A stretch of 53,543 nucleotides of DNA, taken from JAVBLV01 sp031553195. Its GTDB lineage: Bacteria > Bacteroidota > Bacteroidia > Bacteroidales > P3. This document shows, piece by piece, positions 26,116 to 33,896 of the stretch. A program made the translations under genes and the position numbers. The stretch's first letter is position 1, and each line of letters starts with the position of its first letter. Below the pieces are notes generated by a model that searched no databases, was not told the origin of the DNA, and saw nothing but the letters and a program-made list of their open reading frames with translations. Location of the stretch: assembly GCA_031553195.1 (NCBI GenBank), contig JAVBLV010000044.1:1-53543 (forward strand), in the 5' to 3' direction.

Positions 26116-28899
26116 ATGGAAAATAAGAAATTATATCTCATCGACGCAATGGCGTTGATTTATCGTTCATACTATGCATTGAACAAAAATCCGAGGGTCA
26201 ATTCAAAAGGATTGAATACGTCGGCTATTTTAGGTTTTGCAAATACCCTGTATGATTTGATGAAATCTCAAAAACCAACTCATATAGGAGTCGCTTTTGA
26301 TGGAAGAAAACCCACTTTCCGGCATGAAAAATTCGAAGCGTATAAAGCCCACAGAGACGCTATGCCCGAAGATATTATTGCATCAATTCCTTACATACAA
26401 CTCTTTTTGCAGGGAATGAACATTCCTATTTTACTTTGCGAAGGATATGAAGCCGACGACATTATTGGTTCACTTGCAAAAAAGGCTGAGAAGAAAGAAT
26501 TCAAAGTATATATGGTTACTCCCGACAAGGACTTCGGACAATTAATCAGTGAAAATATATTTATGTACCGTTTGGGGAGGATGGGAAACAGAGATGAAAT
26601 TTGGGGCGTTGACCAGATTCTTGATTATTTTTCCATTCAGAAACCCGAACAGGTTGCTGATATACTGGGGCTATGGGGCGACTCGTCCGACAACATACCG
26701 GGAGTGCCCGGAATAGGAGAAAAAAAAGCCAAGGCATTAATTGCTCAATTCGGGAGCATTGAAGAAATGCTTGAGAATACGAGTCAGATTGAGAATGAAA
26801 AGCTTCGCAATGTAATTGTTGAAAATGCTGAAAAAGCCTTGTTTTCTAAAGAGCTGGCAACAATACATCTGGATACTCCCGTCGATTTTGACGAGGAACT
26901 CTTAAAAACGAAAAAACCAAATGAACAGGAATTAAAAGTTTTATTTGAAGAATTGGAATTTAGAAATTTTGCCAAACGTTTTTTTACCGGCTTATCCTTG
27001 ACGGATCAGATTGAAATTCCGAGTCCCATTGCATCAGGGCAACAATCTTTATTTAGTAGTCATATTCAAGAAAATGAAAATACGCTTTTCTCATCCGTAT
27101 ATAAAAATATACAAACCGGTTCTTACTCTTATAAGATAATCGCAGACAGAGGGGAACGCGAGAAATTGATTTCTGAAATTCAGAAAAGCCAATTATTTAG
27201 TTTTTATCTTCTTAAACAGGAAAATGCAGCCCGGATTTATGGAATTTCTTTATCGGTAAATAAAGATGAAGCCTGCTTTATTCCGCTTTTTGATGATGCA
27301 GAAGTAATACTGAAAGACTTTGCGCCTATTTTTGAAAGTGAAAATATCCTGAAAATCGGATATGATTTAAAACGGGAAAAAGAATTATTGGCATTAAACA
27401 ACATTTCAATCAAAGGATTGCAATTCGATAATTTGATAGCTCATTATTTATTGAATTCCGAAAGCCGGCATAATATAGAAATGCTTTCGGAAACATATCT
27501 CGGATATAGTCTTATCGATATAGAGAGCTTAGTTGGAAAAGTGTCTAAGAAACAAAGTATTATTTGGGATACAGTTGATCCTGAAAAATTAAAAGATTAT
27601 TGTTGCGAGTATGCCAACATTAATTTTCAGTTGCACGCAATTTTCGAGAAATTATTGGAACAGGAGGAATTATTGAATTTGTTTACCTCTGTAGAAATTC
27701 CTTTAATTGATGTATTGTTAAGTATGCAACAAAACGGAGTCAATATAGACGTTGAATATTTGAAGAGATACTCCTCTCAACTTCAAGAGGAAAGAAAGAA
27801 GATAGAGGAACAAATTTATGAGTTGGCGGGCATTCGGTTCAATATTGCTTCTCCAAAACAATTGGGAGACGTTTTATTCGGGCATATGAAAATTGTAGAG
27901 AAGTCGAAACAGACGGCCAGCAAACAGTTCTCGACAGCCGAGGAGGTTTTAACAAAATTGGCGGACAAGCATCCGATAATTAAAAAAATATTAGAATACA
28001 GGGCATTATCTAAACTGATTAATACATATTTAGATACTTTCCCGTTATTGATTTCGCTTCAAACGGGGCGAATTCATACTTCTTTTAATCAAACGGTTAC
28101 GGCAACGGGACGTTTGAGCTCGACCAGTCCGAACTTACAAAATATACCTATCCGCACGGAACGCGGAAGGGAAATACGGAAAGCCTTTATTCCACGCGAC
28201 AAAGAATACGTGCTTCTTTCTGCGGATTATTCCCAAATCGAATTACGTATTATTGCCGAATTGAGCAATGATAAGCAAATGCTCGACGCGTTTCAGAAAG
28301 GCGTTGATATACATGCTTCTACAGCGTCAAAAATATATAAAATACCAATTAACGAATTGGATAGTCAAATGAGGCGCAATGCAAAATCGGTTAATTTTGG
28401 CATTATTTACGGCATATCGGCTTTCGGATTGTCGGAACAATTGGGAATTTCCAGGAAAGAAGCAAATGACCTGATAGAAGAGTATTTTATACAATATCCT
28501 GATATTAAGAAGTATATTGAAAGTAACATTGCTTTTGCGCGTAAATATGGTTATGTGAAAACAATATTAGGGCGAAGACGTAAATTGAATGATATTAATT
28601 CAAGAAATAATAACTTAAGGGGATTTGCGGAAAGGAATGCCGTTAATATGCCTGTGCAAGGTAGCGCCGCAGATATGATAAAAACGGCAATGGTCGCTAT
28701 TTATGATGAATTTCAAAAAGCAGGCCTTAAATCAAGAATGGTTTTGCAGGTACATGATGAATTGGTTTTCGATGTTTATAAACCCGAATTGGAAATTGTA
28801 CAAGAAATTGTTAATAAGGAAATGGCGTCTGCTTTGGAATTGAAGGTTCCTATTGTTGTCGATATGGGATACGGTAATAATTGGTTGGAGGCGCATTAA
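26116..28899 (+). CDS. polA: DNA polymerase I, probable loss of proofreading active site
   Basis: 927 residues with three domains. The 5'-3' flap exonuclease (about 1-290) has YLIDAMALIYRSYYAL and CEGYEADDIIGSLAKKA. A 3'-5' exonuclease-like fold follows (about 340-520), then the family A polymerase with motif A (LSADYSQIELRIIAELS), motif B (RRNAKSVNFGIIYG) and motif C (VLQVHDELVFDV). It fills gaps in repair and removes RNA primers. In the middle domain the catalytic acids look lost: the D-x-E of Exo I is replaced by FSFYLL (about 361-366), Exo II reads GYDLKREKE (Asn to Asp, Asp to Glu), and Exo III reads YCCEY with Tyr499 where Asp is expected. The fold seems kept but inactive, as in Taq. 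Confidence 0.95.
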   Translation: MENKKLYLIDAMALIYRSYYALNKNPRVNSKGLNTSAILGFANTLYDLMKSQKPTHIGVAFDGRKPTFRHEKFEAYKAHRDAMPEDIIASIPYIQLFLQGMNIPILLCEGYEADDIIGSLAKKAEKKEFKVYMVTPDKDFGQLISENIFMYRLGRMGNRDEIWGVDQILDYFSIQKPEQVADILGLWGDSSDNIPGVPGIGEKKAKALIAQFGSIEEMLENTSQIENEKLRNVIVENAEKALFSKELATIHLDTPVDFDEELLKTKKPNEQELKVLFEELEFRNFAKRFFTGLSLTDQIEIPSPIASGQQSLFSSHIQENENTLFSSVYKNIQTGSYSYKIIADRGEREKLISEIQKSQLFSFYLLKQENAARIYGISLSVNKDEACFIPLFDDAEVILKDFAPIFESENILKIGYDLKREKELLALNNISIKGLQFDNLIAHYLLNSESRHNIEMLSETYLGYSLIDIESLVGKVSKKQSIIWDTVDPEKLKDYCCEYANINFQLHAIFEKLLEQEELLNLFTSVEIPLIDVLLSMQQNGVNIDVEYLKRYSSQLQEERKKIEEQIYELAGIRFNIASPKQLGDVLFGHMKIVEKSKQTASKQFSTAEEVLTKLADKHPIIKKILEYRALSKLINTYLDTFPLLISLQTGRIHTSFNQTVTATGRLSSTSPNLQNIPIRTERGREIRKAFIPRDKEYVLLSADYSQIELRIIAELSNDKQMLDAFQKGVDIHASTASKIYKIPINELDSQMRRNAKSVNFGIIYGISAFGLSEQLGISRKEANDLIEEYFIQYPDIKKYIESNIAFARKYGYVKTILGRRRKLNDINSRNNNLRGFAERNAVNMPVQGSAADMIKTAMVAIYDEFQKAGLKSRMVLQVHDELVFDVYKPELEIVQEIVNKEMASALELKVPIVVDMGYGNNWLEAH

Positions 28900-29077
28900 C
28901 TCTGGCCGGTTTTGTTGTAATTTATTGATTATTAAAAAAATACTTTCTTTGTTTATCTGAGCAATTGATTCTACTTATTGAAATCAATGTTTAAAAAACA
29001 GAAAAAATATTTTCCTAATTTTTCAATATCCTTTTGCAGGATTTAAGCGTTTTTTTCCTCTTTATAAAATAGAAAAA

Positions 29078-29093
29078 GTGAACGAATGTTCAT
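29078..29093. promoter_or_regulatory. TetR operator candidate 1
   Basis: GTGAACGAATGTTCAT: TGAAC and GTTCA in inverted orientation with four bases between them. It lies about 145 bases upstream of the regulator start and shares its half-sites with the sites at 29203, 29854 and 29932. Confidence 0.55.
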
Positions 29094-29202
29094 TTTTATA
29101 ATAGCTATAATCAGGATGTTATGTTTAAAATTTTGCAAATTCACTTTTCTTAACAATATATATTCATTTAGGTTCGAAAAAAGTTTGCACTTTTGTATTG
29201 TA

Positions 29203-29216
29203 AATGAACGTTCATT
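29203..29216. promoter_or_regulatory. TetR operator candidate 2, at the regulator's own promoter
   Basis: AATGAACGTTCATT, a perfect 14-bp palindrome, with TGAAC and GTTCA directly abutting. It falls just after a near-consensus -7 (CACTTTTG) and before the preferred start codon at 29237, the right place for autorepression. Confidence 0.6.
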
Positions 29217-29236
29217 CATTTTCTAAAATCAATTTT

Positions 29237-29836
29237 ATGCAAGATAGAAAAGAATACATATTACAAAAAGCATTTGAGGTTTTTATGACCAAAGGTTACG
29301 ATAGCGTTTCGATGACTGTTTTGCAACAAGAGTTGAAAATGTCGCGTGGAGCTATGTATCGTTATTTCGAAAGCAAGGATGCTTTATTCAATGCTGTTAT
29401 TGACAAATATTTTTTTGGTTTGGTAAATTATATGCGTCCTATTCAAAAAAGGAATATAACCTTGGCTGAAAAAATTGAAAATAGCTGCCGGAATCTAAAA
29501 AAACTTAGTAAGTATTTGGATAATATTATAGATATTAAAGTAGTGTTTTTGAATTATACGGCATTGATTATCCAAGCGGCAAAACGGTATCCCGATTTTA
29601 CAGACATTATGAAGTCTGTTTTGCAGGAAGATCAAAAAAATTGGCGGCAAACATTAGAATATAGTAAAAAGATAGGCGAAATTCGCGAAGATGTAAACGT
29701 GAAAATTATGGCGCAAGTTTTTTCTAAAGCAGTCAATGCCGGCGGCGATGCCGATAGTCCTGAAAAAAGTTTTTCCACTAAAGTGGAGGAATCGCAAAAA
29801 ATATTGATGTATTTGTATTCGTTAATTAAGGCGTAA
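29237..29836 (+). CDS. TetR/AcrR-family transcriptional regulator
   Basis: 199 residues from the ATG at 29237 (MQDRKEYILQKAFEVFMTKG). The N-terminal helix-turn-helix of TetR is clear (AFEVFMTKGYDSVSMTVL, then MSRGAMYRYFESKDALFNAVI). The C-terminal part is an all-helical ligand-binding and dimer domain. TetR regulators next to efflux genes usually repress them until a drug or toxic lipid binds; the ligand here is unknown. An earlier in-frame ATG at 29204 lies within operator 2, so it is rejected. Four palindromes sharing the same half-site surround the gene, suggesting control of both itself and the downstream efflux cluster. Confidence 0.9.
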   Translation: MQDRKEYILQKAFEVFMTKGYDSVSMTVLQQELKMSRGAMYRYFESKDALFNAVIDKYFFGLVNYMRPIQKRNITLAEKIENSCRNLKKLSKYLDNIIDIKVVFLNYTALIIQAAKRYPDFTDIMKSVLQEDQKNWRQTLEYSKKIGEIREDVNVKIMAQVFSKAVNAGGDADSPEKSFSTKVEESQKILMYLYSLIKA

Positions 29837-29853
29837 AATTTTTTCTGACAAGC

Positions 29854-29869
29854 GTGAACGATTGTTCAT
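29854..29869. promoter_or_regulatory. TetR operator candidate 3
   Basis: GTGAACGATTGTTCAT, 18 bases after the regulator's stop codon. It is identical over all 16 bases to candidate 4. Confidence 0.55.
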
Positions 29870-29931
29870 GGAATAAATTAGAATTATAAATTAAAAATGG
29901 GAATAAAAGTTTAAATTTTTTTGGGGTAGGA

Positions 29932-29947
29932 GTGAACGATTGTTCAT
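29932..29947. promoter_or_regulatory. TetR operator candidate 4
   Basis: GTGAACGATTGTTCAT, an exact copy of candidate 3 placed 78 bases further on and 12 bases before the palindromic element copy C. Confidence 0.55.
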
Positions 29948-29959
29948 GCTCTGAAGTTA

Positions 29960-30121
29960 AGAGGTTGTCTAAATTTTTATGGAAAAGATTTTGAGAGATA
30001 AAAATAGTGATTTTGCAGGCGGGATTTTTCAAGAATAGTAGCGCTATTTGGTAAAAATTCCGACAAAAAAAGAACATTTTTAGACTCAAAATACTTCATA
30101 GAAAAATTTTTGAACAACCTC
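29960..30121 (+). repeat. Dispersed palindromic element, copy C
   Basis: 162 bp, the best-preserved copy. The outer ends AGAGGTTGTCTAAATTTTTA and AAAAATTTTTGAACAACCTC are inverted repeats. The inner ATTTTGAGAGATAAAAAT faces ATTTTTAGACTCAAAAT. TA flanks both sides (29958-29959 and 30122-30123). It separates the tandem operator sites from the outer-membrane protein gene. Confidence 0.9.
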
Positions 30122-30204
30122 TAAGAGACAAAACATATTAATCGATTATAAATGAATATTTAAATCAAATAAGAAAAACAATTTATTAACAAATTAAAAA
30201 TTAA

Positions 30205-30836
30205 ATGATTATGAAAAAGATTATAATAACATTAGCGGTGGTTTTAGGACTTGGACTTACGCAAGCGAACGCTCAAACCCTTTCATATGGCGCAAAAGCA
30301 GAAGCCAATATGTCAAATTTCTTATTGTCTAAATGGAATTCAATTCACAGTAATATGGGTTTCGGAGCTTCATTGGGTGGATTTTTGAAAATTGAATTCA
30401 ATGAGAATTTTGCTTTGCAACCGGAATTGATGTTTCATTTTAAAAATTCGGAAATGGAAACTCCCAATATTTATGAAGCTCCATATGCTTTTAATTATCA
30501 ATATTGGGGCGCTGAAATTCCGATATATGCCGTTGGACAAATGAAATTAGGAAATGGTAAAGGTTATATAGGTATTGGACCTTATGTCGGATTTGGATTT
30601 AGCAATAAGAATACGACTATTGATATCGATCTTTATAAAAAAATGAGTTAACAGACCAAGCTAATATGGAACGTTTCGATTTTGGAGCAGGCGTTATGTT
30701 GGGTTATGAATTTAGCAACGGTGTCCAGATCAATGCCGCTTACAAAATAGGATTCCTGAATATGGTGGGTTTTGCTAGCAGTAATGTCGGCATGCGCAAC
30801 GAAACCATTAGTTTAGGCGTAGGATATAGATTTTAA
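30205..30836 (+). pseudogene. Outer-membrane beta-barrel protein with a frameshift in an A7 run
   Basis: A small porin-like barrel (OMP beta-barrel domain) of about 210 residues if repaired. A signal peptide (MKKIIITLAVVLGLGLTQAN, then AQ) precedes alternating strands such as YIGIGPYVGFGFSNKN. The frame stops at 30651, but from 30645 another frame continues without a break (ELTDQANMERFDFGAGVMLG ... SLGVGYRF), ending in the aromatic residue expected of a barrel. The switch falls in seven A at 30637-30643; eight would restore the frame. This could be slippage (phase variation), decay or a sequencing error. It lies between the TetR gene and the efflux operon, behind the operator sites. Confidence 0.75.
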
Positions 30837-30942
30837 TTAGGAATGAAAAGTTAGGAGTTAAGAATGGCTCGAGTCATCGCTTATTCTTAATTCTTGATTT
30901 TGAACACTCGTTTTCACTTTTAATTCTTCATTTAAAAAAGAC

Positions 30943-32289
30943 ATGAAATCAAGATTTTTCACATTAATAATCATGCTGTTTGGATTTTCAGCCGTTTTCG
31001 GGCAACAAAAATTGTCGTTGCAAAACTGCATACAAATAGCAATAGAACAGAATATCAACGTATCAAAAGCAGTGTTGGAGCAGGAAAAAAGCCATTATAA
31101 AATGGCTGAAACGCGTTCTTCTTTACTTCCTCAAATTGATATCAGCGGAACCTTTCAGGATAATACCAAATTGGGAGTTACTATGTTGGATTTAAGCGCG
31201 CTTGGTCAATCGGGATACATGGAAGTCGCAATGGGTATGCAATACAATACTTCGGCGGGAATTTCGGTAAATCAAGTACTTTATAACCAAACGGCTTTGA
31301 CAGGTTTACAATTATCTAAAAAAGGAGAATATGCCAGTACGTTGGGCGTAGAAAAAGCCAAAGAAACCATTGCCAAAGAAGTAGCCAAACTCTACTTCTT
31401 GATTCAAACCACAGCTGAACAAATACAATTAAACGAAAATAATGTGACCCGTACACAACGAATGACCGACATTGTGAAAAAACAAGTGGACAATGGCATT
31501 GCCAAGCAAGTGGATTACGACCGGATTTCGGTAACGCTTCAGAACCTTCAAACCCAGCTAAGTACTACCGGAGCGCTTTACGAACAACAAATGAATATGT
31601 TGAAATATACATTGGAAATGCCTTTGAATACGGAACTGGTATTGACCGACACCGTTAATATGCTTTTGTTGCAGACGGAGCCGGTTCCTATGACGGATTT
31701 TTCAAAACATATTGATATTCAATTGCTCGATGCTCAGAAAGATATTGCAAACCTCAATCAGAAAATGATTAATTATGGATATATTCCCAGTTTGGTATTT
31801 TTTGGAAATTATTCCTATCAAGGCATGCGACAGGAATTTAAACAGTATTTTAATGATGATCCCTTGAATAAATGGTTCAACTCATCATATATCGGATTGA
31901 AACTGAGTGTTCCGGTTTTCGACGGCTTGCAAAAACATTCTAAATACCGCCAGGCTAAAACTGATTATCAAAAAGCCAGTCTTACATTAGATAATACCAA
32001 AGAACAATTTTCGGCCAACTACAAAACGGCCATGAATAATTATTACAATAGTAAAACTACCGTAGAACGACAACAAAAGAATATAGAATTAGCTGAAAGA
32101 GTGTATAAAGAAACGGCCTTAAAATATCGCGAGGGATTAGCTGGAATGAGCGATATTATTCAAGATGAAATGGGATTGAATAACGCGCAAATCAGCTATT
32201 TGAACGCACTTTACAAATTCAAAGAAGCTGAATTGGAAATCATGTCTCTGAATGGAGAAATAGCAAAATTAATTAATAATGGAAAATAA
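30943..32289 (+). CDS. TolC-family outer-membrane efflux channel
   Basis: 448 residues with a signal peptide (MKSRFFTLIIMLFGFSAVFG, then QQKLS). It shows the two OEP repeats of TolC proteins: long helices rich in Gln, Asn and Ala (LSLQNCIQIAIEQNINVSKA; later YKETALKYREGLAGMSDIIQ) alternating with short beta segments. It forms the outer-membrane exit duct of a tripartite pump. First gene of a TolC - adaptor - RND operon, with gaps of 88 and 460 bases. Probably under the TetR regulator upstream. Length is normal. Confidence 0.92.
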   Translation: MKSRFFTLIIMLFGFSAVFGQQKLSLQNCIQIAIEQNINVSKAVLEQEKSHYKMAETRSSLLPQIDISGTFQDNTKLGVTMLDLSALGQSGYMEVAMGMQYNTSAGISVNQVLYNQTALTGLQLSKKGEYASTLGVEKAKETIAKEVAKLYFLIQTTAEQIQLNENNVTRTQRMTDIVKKQVDNGIAKQVDYDRISVTLQNLQTQLSTTGALYEQQMNMLKYTLEMPLNTELVLTDTVNMLLLQTEPVPMTDFSKHIDIQLLDAQKDIANLNQKMINYGYIPSLVFFGNYSYQGMRQEFKQYFNDDPLNKWFNSSYIGLKLSVPVFDGLQKHSKYRQAKTDYQKASLTLDNTKEQFSANYKTAMNNYYNSKTTVERQQKNIELAERVYKETALKYREGLAGMSDIIQDEMGLNNAQISYLNALYKFKEAELEIMSLNGEIAKLINNGK

Positions 32290-32377
32290 AAATGAATTGA
32301 GTTAATTTTCAAATCATTACATTTTTCAAATCTGACTGAGCAAAAAATAACAAATCAATATAAAGGAATTACATAAA

Positions 32378-33436
32378 ATGAAAAAGAAAATAATTATTGT
32401 CGCCGTAATAGTTGCTTTAGGCGGCCTTATAGGTTGGAGATTAATGGCTAATAAAAAAGAAATCAACAGCCGTAAAGAAGTGAAAACCACCGTTGAGAAT
32501 ATTGCCGTTACAGTTGCAGAAGTAACGGAAAAGTCAGCGGAAAGAAATTTGGCTCTTGTAGGAACCACCGAAGCGAATCAAGAAATAACGATTGCTTGCG
32601 AAGCCGCAGGAAAAATCATTGAAATTAATTTCAAATTGGGCGATTATGTAACCAAAGGAAAAACGCTTGCCCGCGTGGATGATAGTTACAAAAAGTTGGC
32701 ATTAGAAACCGCTAAAGTTAATTTTAATAAGTATAAGGAAGATGTGCAACGTTACCAGAATCTGCGCGATGGCGATGCCGTTTCCGAAACTCAACTCAGA
32801 GACATAAAAGTAGCTTATGAGAATGCAAAAATTCAATTGGAACAAGCTCAACAACAATTAGAAGATACTTATATCAGGGCGCCTTTCAATGGATATATTA
32901 CTTCTAAGGAAATTGATTTGGGAAAATATGTCAATGTGGCAAATCCGATAGCTGGGATTGCCGATATTTCGGAATTGAAAATCATTGTTCCGGTTTCGGA
33001 ATCAAATGTATATAACATCAAACAAGGACAACAGGCATTGGTAAGTACGCAAGTGTATCCCGATGCAAAATTAATTGGCAAAGTAGCCAATATCAGTCCA
33101 AAAGGCGATAAAGCGCATTCTTATCCGATTGAAATTACTTTATCAAATACCAAACAATATCCCTTGAAATCGGGAACGTATGTCAACGTAACCGTTGATA
33201 TGGGACAAACGCATTCGATGTTGACCATTCCGCGCGACGCTATTGTAAGCAGCATAAAAGATCCGTCGGTATATTTGGTGAAAGACGGTCAAGTGAAATT
33301 AACAAAAATCACTATTGGCCAGGATTACGGAAAAGAACTCGAAATACTTCAAGGCCTTCAACAAGGCGATCAAGTGGTTACCAGCGGCCAAATTAATTTG
33401 ATAGACGGGGCACGCGTGAGCGTAATTAAGAATTAA
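32378..33436 (+). CDS. RND efflux periplasmic adaptor (HlyD/AcrA family)
   Basis: 352 residues. An N-terminal membrane anchor or uncleaved signal (MKKKIIIVAVIVALGGLIGW) is followed by the barrel/lipoyl part (ITIACEAAGKIIEINFKLGD, then YVTKGKTLARVDD), a helical hairpin (about 110-165) and the second lipoyl half (TYIRAPFNGYITSKEIDLGKYV), then beta-barrel and membrane-proximal domains. It bridges the inner-membrane RND pump and TolC in the periplasm. The lack of a lipoprotein Cys fits an anchor by the N-terminal helix. Confidence 0.93.
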   Translation: MKKKIIIVAVIVALGGLIGWRLMANKKEINSRKEVKTTVENIAVTVAEVTEKSAERNLALVGTTEANQEITIACEAAGKIIEINFKLGDYVTKGKTLARVDDSYKKLALETAKVNFNKYKEDVQRYQNLRDGDAVSETQLRDIKVAYENAKIQLEQAQQQLEDTYIRAPFNGYITSKEIDLGKYVNVANPIAGIADISELKIIVPVSESNVYNIKQGQQALVSTQVYPDAKLIGKVANISPKGDKAHSYPIEITLSNTKQYPLKSGTYVNVTVDMGQTHSMLTIPRDAIVSSIKDPSVYLVKDGQVKLTKITIGQDYGKELEILQGLQQGDQVVTSGQINLIDGARVSVIKN

Positions 33437-33461
33437 GAATTGAGCTGACGCGCAATAATTC

Positions 33462-33818
33462 TTAATTTTTCATTTTTGAAGTTTTTACAATAGTGGAAAG
33501 TATGCAGATAAGTTCTTCAATTTCAGGGAAAGTAGAATTGTACATGGAAATTGTTATAAAACCGCTGTCATGCAAAAGGTTTATCCAATATTTTGTTTCA
33601 TTAGCTTCTTTCAGAGCGATATACAATTTATTAATGAAATCGGCCTTGCTTTGTGCAAATCGGCTTTCGCTCACAAGAGCGCCAATAGCAGTACCGCTGA
33701 GTAACAATTGCTTGGATAAAACATACTCTTGCTTTTCCTTGCTTAAAAACAAATAAGTTTTTACAATTCGCAATGCAAATTTATAAGATTAGTCAAGGAT
33801 AATATTTTCTTTTTCCAC
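33462..33818 (-). pseudogene. Four-helix-bundle (23S rRNA-IVP-type) gene with an early stop
   Basis: Four-helix-bundle proteins of this family are about 115-120 residues; function unknown, many are found in 23S rRNA intervening sequences or beside other genes. The reading here contains the signature LLLSGTAIGALVSESRFAQSK and ALKEANETKYWINLLHDSGF. The intact frame would begin at a GTG at 33818 (VEKENIILD-SYKFALRIVK), but codon 10 is TAA (33791-33789), where the family usually has Lys. What remains could start at a TTG at 33773 and give 103 residues without part of helix 1. It sits on the opposite strand within the efflux operon, between adaptor and pump, so it is an insertion. Confidence 0.7.
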
Positions 33819-33896
33819 GAAATTGAAATTTTTAAATACAAAAATAATCATTCATTCTGAATAATATCACTTTTAATTTCTAATTTTTAATTTAAA

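Larger units (their letters stand above)
28900..29236. other. Intergenic region upstream of the TetR gene
   Basis: 337 bases without a gene. It contains two TGAAC/GTTCA palindromes (listed separately) and a near-consensus -7 (CACTTTTG, 29189-29196) just before the second one. No clear terminator for polA was found. Confidence 0.45.
29837..30204. other. Regulatory gap between TetR and the outer-membrane protein
   Basis: 368 bases without a gene. It holds two identical operator candidates (29854 and 29932) and the palindromic element copy C (29960-30121). No consensus promoter was found between the element and the gene at 30205. Confidence 0.5.

Noticed and set aside
29204..29236. Upstream ATG as start of the TetR gene
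   Set aside because: It lies within a perfect operator-like palindrome and its added residues (MNVHSFSKINF) do not belong to the family.
33493..33756. Rightward 87-residue frame between adaptor and pump genes
   Set aside because: It is the antisense shadow of the four-helix-bundle gene, whose family signature is on the minus strand.
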